Notes: generated from the sequence alone by a model not told the origin. DNA of 64,000 bases from Tetrapyrgos nigripes (GCA_013368315.1 JAACJM010000099.1:124001-188000); one strand, 5' to 3'; positions 44,290 through 56,613 are shown, counted from the first letter of the stretch. A program made the numbers and translations.

Positions 44290-45975
44290 ATGATTGAGCA
44301 AAGCCACCATAGTGACCATTATAATATTTGTGTATGGTTGAGAGGCCAGCTGAAATATCTACAGCGCAACATGTTAGCCAAAGAAAGAGGAGAAAGCTAG
44401 TAACAGCTGATAAAGTCTTGTAGCTTGGAAAAGCGCAATAAGTAAGAGGAGAATAGGTAGAGAGACCCAGGTGCAGTGGAGAACAGGGGAGGAAGGCTGC
44501 ATCAAAGGCAAGGTACCTTGGTTACCAGTTGTTCCAGGAAACCCATGGATGTTATAAAGGTCTTGACCATGATGCTGGATAGGCACTCAACGAGTGGCAA
44601 CAAACAGGGGTGGGAATTGATTTGAATTTGGACATAAATTAACAGACTGGCTAACTGGCCCGCAAGCTCCCTAGGATCAATGATGGCATCATATCATATG
44701 ATTGCTCTAAAGGCCTAGGTAAACACTGGTATACATATATGGGGATACATTGGGGTCTGTCAAAATGTGTTGCTTTTTCCCCTCATTACCCCCTCTTTCT
44801 GTCCTCTCTCTTGCATTATATCCCTATCCTTTTGGTATGTATTATTCACTATCTACAGCCTATTACTCTTTATAACAGTTATTCCCTATAGCTTCCAATT
44901 TCACAACCTCTCCGTATGTTTCCTATGCTACCCAACCATACTGCCATGTGTACTAATGGATGCTGTTGCCATATCTGTTCCCTTTTCCTCGCTTAGACTG
45001 GTATTCTTGTCTGTGCTGCCAGCCACTTTAGTCCCTCAAAGCTGATTATCTGTAGGACCTTGGGGTCAACACAGCTAAGCACAGATCAAGCCTCAATCCA
45101 GGTCCTTTGTTTGGCCATTGACTAGTGGCCTCTGTCTTGTGTGTGACTTGTCAGGTAGAGTTGGTGTGGTGGGACTCTGGTCAGTGGCAGAAGAGATTCT
45201 GTACAGTTGCCCCCGTTTTTGCTCCCTCAATGACAGTTGTCTTGTGCTGTGCCCTTGGTCTTTGGTATTTGGTTTTGGAGGGCTTCTGTGGTGTTTGTGC
45301 CAGATATTCCACTGGACAATTTTCATCAAGGCCTCAAGTTTACACTTCAAGACTTCTTTATCAGTATCATCTTCCTTTTTGCAACTCCAAACATGGAAGG
45401 TAAGTTTCATTCTCAGTTTTTCATTTGTTCTCATATCTAATACCATGTGACTGACCTAGGTTTTGGTTCCTCTTGGAATCAACCATTTGATATGTTTCAA
45501 CCACCCGCAGCAGCTCTGACTCTCCCAGTCAGTAGTCCAGCTCTTTTAGAGCAATTCAACCCATTGCAGGCTTACATACCTCTCTTGGTTCTGATGCAGC
45601 CACTATCTCGTCCAGAGCAGACCTCCAGCTTCACTCTGCCTACTCTGTCAGATTCTGATTTTGAACTTAATGAGAAGAGGCGTGAGGAGAACAAACAAAG
45701 TATGTTTACTCATGCTGCTACCTGTTGTCACTCAAGTTGCTTACATATGCTCAGGGCAGAGATAGTGTTATGGATGCCCACTGGATGAGATCAGCTCAGT
45801 TCCCCCTCCCTCACGTGACAACCCCAACTTCCTGTATTCAGAACTCATCCTTTCTACTGAGCCACCTCCTTCCAATGATACCCTTCATCCAAATCCCTCT
45901 CCTTCCAAGCCTCCAAAAGGGTTTACCTATCCCAATGCTCCAGACAAGCGATATTTCTGAGGTTACTGCTATACC
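44290..45975. other. No firm gene; weak coding-like segments
   Basis: Plus-strand frames at 45.4-45.95 kb (for example TSSFTLPTLSDSDFELNEKR) have amino-acid composition like the start of the degenerate chromodomain gene that follows and may be its N-terminal exons. The rest (44.3-45.1 kb) shows nothing I can name. Confidence 0.25.
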
Positions 45976-45981
45976 ACCCAA

Positions 45982-47852
45982 GTGTCCATGCAGCCAAGTG
46001 ACAAGGAGGCTGAGAAAGAAAGGCTCTACCTCACATGTACACCCCCAGGTGTTGACCCTGTTGCTTATGATCCCAGCAACCATAGGTTCATCATGAACCT
46101 AGTTGAAGGCATGATTGAGCTACCTCCAGGAGTACCCTTCACAGTTGCTTTAGATGGAGTGGCCACACAGGAGATTACAGTAGTGTGTTTACATACACTT
46201 GACAGTCTCCAACACTATATGGAATATAACTCCATTTTGCAATTAACCTGAGCAATTGTAGACAGTATACCTTTCTATCACATAATCAAGTACATATTTA
46301 GTAACTACCACATAGCCGAGTCCTTTACTTGTCTTTGTATCTACTTGAGCTCTATCAATCCTAACAGGTTGAAGTGTTATATTGGCCATAGGGCCTCTTT
46401 GAGTAGTACAAGGGCTAGCCACTCTACAGCGATATGGGATGAGACTTTTGGTACTCTCACCACACCTCCTCTCTGGCAGCTCAAGCTAAAGCCCAACAAG
46501 CAGTCAGAGGTTTGCTCATACTCATTAGCTGTCACAGTGGGAGAGGGCCAAGGCAATGGAATTGTGCAACCTGTTGCCCAAGTAAACTCCCGTGATGCTG
46601 AAATCAGAGTCAATAGACTCTTAATCTTCCTGCATGAGCTGTATTGTCTCATTGTTCTGCTCTGCATTTCTAAAGAAGAGTGGGAAGTCATCAACATATG
46701 TGCTGACAATATTAATGTTGTCAGTGCTGGAGGATTGCTGCCTGGGTTTACTGGTTGTAAAACAAACTTTTTGTCTGCTTGTCATGGGGGATCTCTTGCT
46801 GATTTCATTGGAGATTTACAGGGAAAATGGCATGTTGATGCCAAAGATGACCCAAACAGGTGGACACTTGTGGTTGGCCTGCTTCATCTCCCACTGGGTA
46901 GCACTGTTGGTGACTTTCTTCACACATGATGTGGCCTCTATGCCAGAGTATGGCCTGACAAGGATGGCAAGGTTCACTTCTTCCTCTTTAAGTGGAATGA
47001 TCTTCACTCTGGTACTGCACCAAGGACTGATGACAGTGCATGGACACAATTCTTAGCAAGAATCAACAAGGAGTACAAGAATGCTGGACACGAGAACTGT
47101 GCTGTGTTTGTTCTTTACCCCAGTTGCTCTGCCATCCAACGTGATGCTGGTATGGCAATGACATGCTGAAATGGGTTCAGAAATGAGCAGCCAGCACTAA
47201 AGAGTGGCTGCATTGTTTTGGAACAAATGGATTCCCAGTGCTTGGCACTTATGATGATGTGCAGAATCATTTGGGTAGAGAGTGCTATATGTTTGATTAC
47301 AACATGGCTCGGGACACTGGCTTAATACCCAAATGAGTACTGCCAACATACATCAATCTTGCTGGGCAAGAAGTCACCATCAAACCTGTGCCTTTTTATC
47401 CAGAATACAATGCAGATTGGCTGGATTATATGTGAGGGCTTTTTCTGAACCTCCATGACAACTGCTCACTGTATCTGCTGAAGATGACCAAGGGGAAATA
47501 TGCGACTGCAGACAGGCAGGGTATCACAGAGCTGCACCAGGAAGCACAGAGCAAGTCCATACCAGCTGCAGTTGAAGAAGAAACAGAAGGACAAGATATC
47601 CATGTCATGGATAGAGCACTTAGAATCAGGAAGCACAAGTTTGATAGAGGAAACAGAGAGTGATGGTGCTGGAGATAACAAAGAATATGAGGTACAGCTC
47701 ATAACATGCCATGAAATTCAGGTAAGTCTGCTGGCCTTTATTCTCCAGGAACCACCATTGATTTAATCTGTAGGACAGAGTTTGCAAGTATCAAGTCAAA
47801 TGGGTAGGATATAAGGAGCTGTCATGGTTAACAGAGGATGAACTAGTGAAGT
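45982..47852 (+). pseudogene. Decayed chromodomain-containing protein gene
   Basis: Coding-like segments run in order on the plus strand: DKEAEKERLYLTCTPPGVDP, EGMIELPPGVPFTVALDG, SYSLAVTVGEGQGNGIVQP, DNINVVSAGGLLPGFTGC, DFIGDLQGKWHVDAKDDPN, then after a frame change ARVWPDKDGKVHFFLFKWN, RINKEYKNAGHENCAVFVLY, LGRECYMFDYNMARDTGLIP, LPTYINLAGQEVTIKPVPF. It ends EYEVQLITCHEIQ and, past a small intron, CKYQVKWVGYKELSWLTEDE, which is a chromodomain (Y.VKW.GY...W). Several stops (for example near 46929, 47168, 47334 and 47433) and frame shifts show it is inactive. Chromodomains read methylated histone tails; the rest of the protein I cannot name. Such multi-copy families may be transposon-linked. 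Confidence 0.5.
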
Positions 47853-47896
47853 AAGTCATACAATATTCATAGTTAATCAAGACTAACAAACTTATA

Positions 47897-48171
47897 CTGT
47901 ACTATCTCAATCAATTCGCGACGGGGTTGTGACTGTGACCCTGTCTCGCGAATATTGTTTTCGCGATTCTAGCTGAGTGACCTGTGACAGAGGAAATTTT
48001 TCGCAAATTTCGCGAAATTTTGACTGTTTATAGCTGTTTTTGGTAGATTTTTAGTGACAGTTCGGTTGTCCCTTTTGCGAACGGGCCTCTGTGACCACGG
48101 ACAACTCAGGAAAATTCGCGAATTTTCGGAGGCCGTGACGCATGACTCGCGAATTGATTGAAATAGTACAG
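47897..48171. mobile_element. Palindromic Tc1/mariner-type MITE (275 bp)
   Basis: The ends are CTGTACTAT(C/T)TCAATC followed by AATTCGCGA and the inverse, 25-bp terminal inverted repeats with one mismatch, flanked by TA on both sides (47895-47896 and 48172-48173). The interior is full of TCGCGAA and TTCGCGA words and is partly self-complementary. TA duplication suggests Tc1/mariner mobilisation. No coding is present. It sits just after the chromodomain relic. Confidence 0.8.
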
Positions 48172-48520
48172 TAGTGCTTCATATCTTCTGGAGTGTTACA
48201 AGTTGGAAAAACCCCAATTCCAGAGCACTGACACCACCTCGTCCCAATCACCTTCCACTTCCACCACCCTTCCTACATCTTCTCATGTTTCAGAGGTATC
48301 CATAGTGATTCAGAGTCTCAGAGAGTGGCTCTTGATGACTTTCGACCGCTGTTGAGGGAAGGTAAATGCCAAGTAAACATGTCTGAACCTGGTGCATCGA
48401 CAGTGATGGAGGGAAGTTGATGAAGGTGTGAAGCATCTTTAGAGACCTTCGCGATAATAGCTCATTATTACGATCATGATCATTTCTGACCGACAGGCAT
48501 TCTCCTCTCCGCCTGCCAGT

Positions 48521-50834
48521 TCAACTCGTCAACAGAACCTTTTCTATTGGAGTGCTGTAGTCTACAGCAGAGGCTCCTCTATATAAGGAATCTCCACCTC
48601 GGATTCTTCCCTGTCTGTCTGCCTCCTCACTAGCTATAGTGCTAGCATTATCACCTGGCTTTACACTATTCTCATCATTATACATTGATTGACATGCATG
48701 TATATTAGAACGAAGTAAGATATCATCAACTGTTTCCTCATATTTAGACCACCAGCTTTTTAATTCAAGACACTTTTCACAGGGTTGAATAACAGTCTGT
48801 TTGCTGTCTGCACTACAGCCGCAAAACACTGGTGGCATATCTGGTAATGTTTGTGTAGGATCCTGGTAGTGCATTGATGCTTTAGAAGACTGCTCAGTGA
48901 CTATGTCATGAATACCTGTGCTTGATGTATGTACATGTGGAATCTTATCCTTGATTTCAGCATGACTACCTGTTAGAAACTCTCCTCTATGCACACTTTC
49001 TAGGTAGTTAATGAGCGCTCTCTGAAACTCAGAATCATTATTCATAACTCTGTCTCGCATTTGTTGAGGAGTCAGTGCTGCTCGGATCCATAATAACAGA
49101 TGCAAATGAAGTGTGAGCCTTCCTTGTTGCTAAACTGTTCCATAGTATGCAGCTGTATCTCCAAATATCCCAACATGGTCAGATTTAACCCCTAAAATAT
49201 GAAGTAGAAACATTTCAACCACGAAGTTAAAAAATTTTGCAGCTGCCACGGGATTTTCTGTGATTAATTTATACCACTCATTATATGATCTGAGCTCTGG
49301 ACTAAATGTTGTCTTGGTATCAGCAAAATATAGAGAGATAGGCTGAAGATGATCTGCAGGGGATAGTGTAATAAACCAAACTGGAGTGTCTGCCTGTATT
49401 TATACATTTCAAAAGAGATAAAAATAAAAACAGCAAGGAAAGAACTTACGTTTGTAGGAACATGTTTCAAGGCTTCACCAGTCTCTGAGCCTTGTGGCAA
49501 TGTCAACCACTAGTCAAAAAAGACCGACAATATTCAGTATCAATAAGCGAGATGAAGACAACCAGGACAACCAGGAACTCACGCCAGCAGCAGTGTAGAT
49601 ACCACTTTTCTTCTAATTTCCCCCCTGTCTGACCAAATTTTAGGTCTGTTTTGCTATAAGCTGTGGATGATTTTCCTTCAGAGGCACATGCGTTGTGCCC
49701 TATATTGATGCAGCTCATTTGGAGGGATAGGTTCAATGTCTGAAGCTCTAGGAATGGTCCGGTGTGGGCTGTCAAAGTGATGTCAGGGAGCCAAGCCGAT
49801 GAAAGAAGGAGACGGAGATGAGATGAGACGTACTAGTTCCATTTACGGACAGTTTGCGTCAGCCTGTGGTAGTGGTAAAAGGTCTGTTCAGTGAATGTCA
49901 AATTCCTGATTTGAGTTGTGATGAATGCAAGGGAGGGAAGAGCAGAGTCTTTGTTTTTGTTAGTTTTGGGGGCCATGGACTTTGTAGTAGTCTTCTTTTG
50001 AGTAGCTTTCTTTCTTGCTTCTGGGGGTGGTGCCATGCTGGTTTGCTTGTGATTCCTGAGCTGCATGCCAATGGAGTGTTTGTCAAATTCCAGACTGCCC
50101 AGAAAAGAAATCAGGGACCAGATTTCATTTTGCATATTTTTCTTGCTAGTCAATGATCCCTGAACTTGGCAGCTAACATGATCAATGTCATTTAATATAC
50201 TGAAACATTTAGTCTCCTCAGGATTAGAGGGTACAACTTTTTCACTGTCAATCATTCTTTGTGTAATAGTTTTCACAACAGAAAAATCTAAAGACATAAG
50301 TCTTTCAACAACAGACTTGAAGTTTTTTCTTTTGGTAAGAATAAAGCTGCCAGTAGATGCATTTTTGATCTGAGGTATATTAAATGCTATCATTGGAAAA
50401 TCAAGATCTCTTTGAAATTTTTTATCATAATATTGTAGCTTGGCCTGAATTTGTGATTCTTCACTAAGCCTGCCTTCAATGTATTCATTTCCAAAACCAC
50501 TGTAGCCATATGGAAACAGCCATGGAAACATGCTTGGGAATAATGATGGATTATTATATATGCTCTGTGATGTAGGATCAGATCCAATCCCTAAAGTCTT
50601 TCCTCCAGTATGTAAATGGTAGAGTGCAAATGCCTTTAGTTTATTTACATCAGCATCTGTGTACTCTTCACCACTGAGACCATGAACAAAAAATGGGCAA
50701 GGACCCAAATCTGTGCCTTCAGTTTCATCTGTGTCATGAACACTCACTGTCAGTGGGTCCTTGACAAGTTCTTCAGTTTCTGATTTCATATATTGAATTT
50801 CGATAGGGATTCCATACTCTGGGTAAGTTGACAA
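48521..50834 (-). pseudogene. Helitron Rep (HUH replication initiator), decayed and truncated
   Basis: The N-terminal half from ATG 50832-50834 shows YNNPSLFPSMFPWLFPYGYSG, KLQYYDKKFQRDLDFPMIAFN and VSCQVQGSLTSKKNMQNEIW, typical of the Helitron-like N domain. After a gap, TPVWFITLSPADHLQPISLY and FFNFVVEMFLLHILG resume, and the two-histidine motif LTLHLHLLLW lies with its HUH at 49100-49108. An in-frame TAG at 49130-49132 precedes it. Downstream come CEKCLELKSWWSKYEETVDD and LLRSNIHAC, then the frame stops at 48521 with no helicase domain. Rep nicks and rejoins single strands in rolling-circle transposition. About 0.7 kb of foreign-looking sequence separates the two halves. This copy cannot be active. 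Confidence 0.85.
49400..50110 (-). other. Foreign segment inside the Helitron Rep gene
   Basis: Between ISFLG and TPVWFITL, which are adjacent in Helitron Reps, lies about 0.7 kb that reads as another intron-bearing gene: SMAPPPEARKKATQKKTTTK, LPSLAFITTQIRNLTFTEQT, HTGPFLELQTLNLSLQMSCI and LTLPQGSETGEALKHVPTN, with donor-like GTGAGTTCC and GTAAGTTCTTTCC. I do not recognise the protein. It could be a later insertion or a gene fragment captured by the element. Confidence 0.4.
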
Positions 50835-51599
50835 ATTTTCGTTTGAATGTCAAGATTGCTGTTACACTCAAATAACCACCCAAGTCACACAGTCAAAGAA
50901 CAGATACAAGACGATAGATTGAGAGAGAGATATGAGTAAAGGGAAAAGAGTAAGCTGACTAGGCTCTACACTGTGTAGTAGTAGTACAGAGCAGAGACGA
51001 AGTGAACAAACTGGGGAATCAGTTACAAGAGATCTCGAGTATATATAAGAAATGCGAAGGGATGAGAAAAGTAAGTAAAAATAGAATGGTACCATATGGT
51101 TGAGAAAGATAGGAAGATCAGATCAATCAAGTTAAAGATAGGAAGAATGGATAAGAGATAAGAAAGATGGGAAGATTGATTGACAGTTATTATAGAGTTC
51201 GACAGGTTTTATAAAGTTCAAAGTCAGAAATATAAGGTTAAAGGGTTTTATTGAGGAAATGATGGATGAATGATCAGAGAAAGGGTTCAATAGTGAAGTA
51301 AAAGAGGAAGGAGGGCAAAGAACTGTAGCAGTTCGTGACATTGAAATGTTTAAGTCCTGATAGTCCTTATGGTTCAATTTCAGCCATGTCAACGCATCAG
51401 CAACTTTATTTCTTCTAACTAATAAAGGAATTCTCTGTCACTGGGTGCAAACACTTGTAAATCCTCTGCTTTACTGAGGTTTTACAAGAGTATTACACCA
51501 AGCCAATCAATATGTAAGACTCCTTGTCATACATTAGTATTACAAGAGACAGAAAAAATTACAACAACCTTGTATGACCATTGTAAGTCACAAAGAAAT

Positions 51600-52520
51600 A
51601 CCATGGACTTTCAGTGTGACTTGCTGTCACTGTATACCCTTGGTGGATATACTGTGGAATTACACAGGAATTTCAGAGTGACTTTTTGTCACAATATGTC
51701 ATGTAGTAAGACACATAGGAAATACTGGAGTATTTCAGTGTGACAGATAATCACAGTATGACAAACAGTAAGGCAAGAGAGATTTACAAAGGACTTACAA
51801 GGAAGCAAAATCTGCAGGAAATTTACAAAGTGACAATCAAGTCACAGTAATACACTTGTAAGACTAGCTGTATTATGAAGGAATTACAAGAAACATTTGC
51901 TACAAACACAGGTAAATCCTCAGCCTTACTGGAGTATTACAGGAGTATTATGGGGAACCAATCAATATGTAAGTTGGCTTGACTTACAAGTGTATTACAA
52001 AATAGACAAAAAATGAGGACTAGTCTGAAAGACCATTGTAAGCTGCAAGGACATACCATAGACTTTCAGTGTGAGGCTTTGTCACAGTATAGCATTGAAG
52101 AGCATACAGTGGAATTACAAGGTGACTTTTTTGTCACAGTATGTCTTCTTGTAAAACAGAACTGAAATACCAGGGTATTACAGTGTGAGATAATGTCACA
52201 GTAAGACAATTTGTAAACCAAGTAAAATTTACAGAGGACTTACCAGAAGGTAGAACTTGAAAGTCTTGGGTAAGACTGCTCATATTTACACTGAAGTTAT
52301 GGAGGGACATCTGTGTCACAGTAATACCCTAGAAAGACTTGTGATTTTACAAGGGAATTACAAGATGCAGGTTTTAGAAGTCTATCTCGTAAGTCTCTGG
52401 AAGAAACCTGCATGCTAAATGGAGAATATACAGTGTGACAGACTGGTCACAGTAAGACACTTGTAAGTCACAAGACATTACAATGACTTTACTGAAAAGT
52501 GACTATTTTGTAAGTCATCA
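51600..52520. repeat. Cluster of about ten short GTGAC/GTCAC dyads with TTACAAG words
   Basis: The pattern CAGTGTGAC, 4-8 bases, then GTCACAGTA recurs at about 51618, 51678, 51738, 51826, 52068, 52120, 52183, 52308 and 52432, with small changes. Between them TTACAAG, CTTGTAAG and TTACA words repeat. Each unit could fold as a small hairpin or bind a dimeric protein. It lies between the Helitron relic and the minisatellite. No gene is visible. Confidence 0.6.
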
Positions 52521-52616
52521 TGTATATCCAATGGACTTACAAGAGACTTGTTGGATGGATTTGCAGTGCATGTCAATTAAGTAGATATTGCATGCATCGA
52601 TGTAGCAGATATAAGT

Positions 52617-55600
52617 GGGCGCAGACGAGGCAGACGAAGCAGACAGCGCAGACGAGGCAGACGAGGCAGACGGAGCAGACGAGGCAGACGAGGCAGACGG
52701 AGCAGACGGAGCAGATGAGGCAGACGAGGCAGACGGAGCAGACGAGGCAGACGGGGCAGACGGAGCAGATGAGGCAGACGGAGCAGACGAGGCAGACGAG
52801 ACAGAGCAGACAAGGCAGACAAGGCAGACAAGGCAGACAAGGCAGACGGAGCAGACGAGGCAGACGAAGCAGACGGAGCAGACAAGGCAGACGGAGCAGA
52901 CAAAGCAGACCAGGCAGTCAAGACAGACAAGGCAGACAAGGCAGACAAGGCAGACGGAGCAGATGAGGCAGACGAGGCAGACGGAGCAGACGAGGCAGAC
53001 GAGGCAGACGAGGCAGACGAGGCAGACGAGGCAGACGGAGCAGACGAGGCAGACGAGGCAGACGGAGCAGACGAGGCAGACGAGGCAGACGGAGCAGACG
53101 AGGCAGACGAGACAGAGCAGACAAGGCAGACAAGGCAGACAAGGCAGACGGAGCAGACGAGGCAGACGAAGCAGACGAGGCAGACGAGGCAGACGGAGCA
53201 GACGAGGCAGACGAGGCAGACGGAGCAGATGAGGCAGACGAGACAGAGCAGACAAGGCAGACAAGGCAGACAAGGCAGACGGAGCAGACGAGGCAGACGA
53301 AGCAGACGGAGCAGACAAGGCAGACAAGGCAGACGGAGCAGACGAGGCAGACGAAGCAGACGGAGCAGACAAGGCAGACGGAGCAGACGGAGCAGACCAG
53401 GCAGTCAAGACAGACAAGGCAGGCAAGGCAGACAAGGCAGACGGAGCAGACGAGGCAGACGAGGCAGACGAAGCAGACGGAGCAGACAAGGCAGACGGAG
53501 CAGACGAAGCAGACCAGGCAGTCAAGACAGACAAGGCAGACAAGGCAGACAAGGCAGACAAGGCAGACGGAGCAGACGAGGCAGACGAGGCAGACGGAGC
53601 AGACGAGTCAGACAAGGCAGACGGAGCAGACGAGTCAGACAAGGCAGACGGAGCAGACAAGGCAGACGAGCCAGACGGAGCAGACGAGGCAGACGAGGCA
53701 GACGGAGCGGACGAGGCAGACAAGGCAGAGGGAGCAGACAAGGCAGACAAGGCAGACGGAGCAGACGAGGCAGACGAGGCAGACGGAGCAGATGAGGCAG
53801 ACAAGGCAGACGGAGCAGACGAGCCAGACGAGCCAGACGGAGCAGACGAGGCAGACGAGGCAGACGGAGCGGACGAGGCAGACAAGGCAGACGGAGCAGA
53901 CAAGGCAGACAAGGCAGACGGAGCAGACAAGGCAGACAAGGCAGACGGAGCAGACGAGGCAGACGAGGCAGACGGAGCAGACGAGGCAGACGAGGCAGAC
54001 GGAGCAGACGAGGCAGACGAGGCAGACGGAGCAGACGAGGCAGACGAGGCAGACGGAGCAGACGAGGCAGACGAGGCAGACGGAGCAGACGAGGCAGACG
54101 AGGCAGACGGAGCAGACGAGGCAGACGAGGCAGATGGAGCAGATGAGGCAGACGAGGCAGACGAGGCAGACAGAGCAGACGAGGCAGACGAGGCAGACGG
54201 AGCAGACGAGGCAGACGAGACAGAGCAGACAAGGCAGACAAGGCAGACAAGGCAGACGGAGCAGACGAGGCAGACGAAGCAGACGGAGCAGACGAGGCAG
54301 ACGAAGCAGACGAGGCAGACGAGGCAGACGGAGCAGACGAGGCAGACGAGGCAGACGGAGCAGTTGAGGCAGACGAGACAGAGCAGACAAGGCAGACAAG
54401 GCAGACAAGGCAGACGGAGCAGACGAGGCAGACGAAGCAGACGGAGCAGACAAGGCAGACAAGGCAGACGGAGCAGACGAGGCAGACGAAGCAGACGGAG
54501 CAGACAAGGCAGACGGAGCAGACGGAGCAGACCAGGCAGTCAAGACAGACAAGGCAGACAAGGCAGACAAGGCAGACGGAGCAGACGAGGCAGACGAGGC
54601 AGACGAAGCAGACGGAGCAGACAAGGCAGACGGAGCAGACGAAGCAGACCAGGCAGTCAAGACAGACAAGGCAGACAAGGCAGACAAGGCAGACGGAGCA
54701 GACGAGGCAGACAAGGCAGACGGAGCAGACAAGGCAGACAAGGCAGACGGAGCAGACGAGGCAGACGAGGCAGACGGAGCAGATGAGGCAGACGAGGCAG
54801 ATGGAGCAGACGAGGCAGACGAGGCAGACGGAGCAGACGAGGCAGACGAGGCAGACGGAGCAGATGAGGCAGACGAGGCAGACGAGGCAGACGGAGCAGA
54901 CGAGGCAGACGAGGCAGACGGAGCAGACGAGGCAGACGAGACAGACGGAGCAGACGAGGCAGACAAGGCAGACGGAGCAGACGAGCCAGACGAGCCAGAC
55001 GGAGCAGACGAGGCAGACGAGGCAGACGGAGCAGACGAGGCAGACGAGGCAGACGGAGCAGACGAGGCAGACGAGGCAGACGGAGCAGACGAGGCAGACG
55101 AGGCAGACGGAGCAGACGAGGCAGACGGGGCAGACGGAGCAGACGGCAGACGACGCAGACAGCAGACGAGGCAGACGAAGCAGATGGAGCAGACAAGGCA
55201 GACAGAGCAGACGAGGCAGACGGGGCAGACAAGGCAGACGGAGCAGACAAGGCAGACAAGGCAGACGGAGCAGATGAAGCAGACGAGGCAGACGGAGCAG
55301 ACGAGGCAGACAAGGCAGACAGAGCAGACAAGGCAGACAAGGCAGACGGAGCAGACAAGGCAGACAAGGCAGACGGAGCAGACCAGGCAGACAAGGCAGA
55401 CGGAGCAGACAAGGCAGACGGAGCAGACAAGGCAGACGGGGCAGACAAGGCAGACGGAGCAGACAAGGCAGACAAGGCAGACGGAGCAGATGAAGCAGAC
55501 GAGGCAGACGGAGCAGACGGAGCAGACAAGGCAGACAGAGCAGATGAAGCAGACGAGGCAGACGGAGCAGACGAGGCAGACGAGACAGAGCAGACAAGGC

Positions 55601-55732
55601 AGACAGAGCAGACAAGGCAGACAAGGCAGACAAGGCAGACGGAGCAGACAAGGCAGACAAGGCAGACGGAGCAGACAAGGCAGACGGAGCAGACAAGGCA
55701 GACGGAGCAGACGAAGCAGACAAGGCAGTCAC
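52617..55732. repeat. 3.1-kb minisatellite of 9-bp units with an almost T-free plus strand
   Basis: Units are GAGGCAGAC, GGAGCAGAC, AAGGCAGAC and a few variants, often in the 27-bp order GAGGCAGAC-GAGGCAGAC-GGAGCAGAC. Because the unit is a multiple of three, all six frames stay open for long stretches (RQTEQT, ADEADG, SASSAP, CLVCSV and LPRLLR repeats); I do not call these genes. The plus strand is built of A, C and G with T only in rare variants (GATGAG, GAGTCAG, CAGTCAAG). A CGAGACAGAGCAGAC variant breaks the phase at about 52798, 53109, 53241, 54218, 54375 and 55583. Confidence 0.95.
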
Positions 55733-56363
55733 ACTGGAGGCGAGCTCATGGGAAGCCAGCCTCTGGCTTCCTCACAGGAAGCCGACACAGAGCCGACCTT
55801 TCAACTTGTCCGGTGATCAAACCTGTAGGGCTAGTGTTGTAAGCGGTCCGGCTCGACTCCGGCTAGCCATGGAGCCAAGCCGCATTTGGAGCGAGCCGAA
55901 CCGGTCTGACGGCTCTGACTCCATGTGGCTCGACTATGACTCGTTGCCAGCTCGAGTCGTCTTTCCTGCCACTTTTTTTTACCTGTACAGCCTGCCTTTC
56001 ACTACCGTTTTTTTTTTGCTCTACGACATCGCTACCCTTGTGCAAGATAAGAAAGCTAAAGAAACAAAACAACAGGGAGTATTAGCAACATGTCAGAAAA
56101 GATTTCAGCGGGATTTTCATTTCAGTTCAATTCATCGGCTAAATTCTGACATGGTTGCTCATATGTACTCCCTAATATATACTCAGACTGACTGTGTTAG
56201 TAATTGTAAATGGACTGAATAGAAAGAATTAGACTGCGTCACTGTCCTTTAGCTCGTCGGCTGTTGCAATAGCAGTGCCAGACCCTTGCTCAGCATCCCA
56301 ATTGGAAAGATTTTTGCAGAGAAGGGCCAGTGAAGAAGAACAGTGAGCAGTCTGTGTTTGCTT
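55733..56363. other. Flank with GGCTCGACT words and a possible element end
   Basis: TAGGGCTAGTG at about 55828 resembles the starts of the two hAT elements in this window. It is followed by short words GGCTCGACT, GAGCCGAACC and GGCTCCAT of a subterminal kind. I found no right end, so it is unproven. No gene is supported. Confidence 0.25.
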
Positions 56364-56613
56364 CACTGTGGGCAGCCATTGATATTTGCAGGCATTTTTG
56401 TTGGGACTTAAATTATGAATTTTTAGCATGATTTCTAGGCTGATAAGAGTCAAAGTATTTGCCAGTATTTGCCACTGAAATGCCAGCTTTCCATTTAAAG
56501 CTGGCATTTCAGTGACAAATACTTTGACTTTTATCAGCCTAGAAATCATGTGAAACTTTCGTAATTTAAGTCCCAACAAAAATGCCTACAAATATCAATG
56601 GCTGCCCACAGTG
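56364..56613. repeat. 250-bp near-perfect palindrome
   Basis: The left arm starts CACTGTGGGCAGCCATTGA and the right arm ends with its complement TCAATGGCTGCCCACAGTG. The centre lies near 56488, at TTCCATTTAAAG. Most of each 120-base arm pairs, with one loop where the arms differ (about 56412-56426 against 56548-56562). It may be a foldback element or a MITE inserted head to head. No coding is inferred. Confidence 0.85.

Noticed and set aside
52518..55816. Long open frames of 140-736 residues on both strands (RQTEQT, SASSAP, CLVCSV and LPRLLR repeats)
   Set aside because: They result from a 9-bp repeat unit without stop codons in any frame. No start context, domain or splice evidence supports a protein.
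55828..56100. A third hAT element starting TAGGGCTAGTG
   Set aside because: No matching right end or 8-bp duplication was found.
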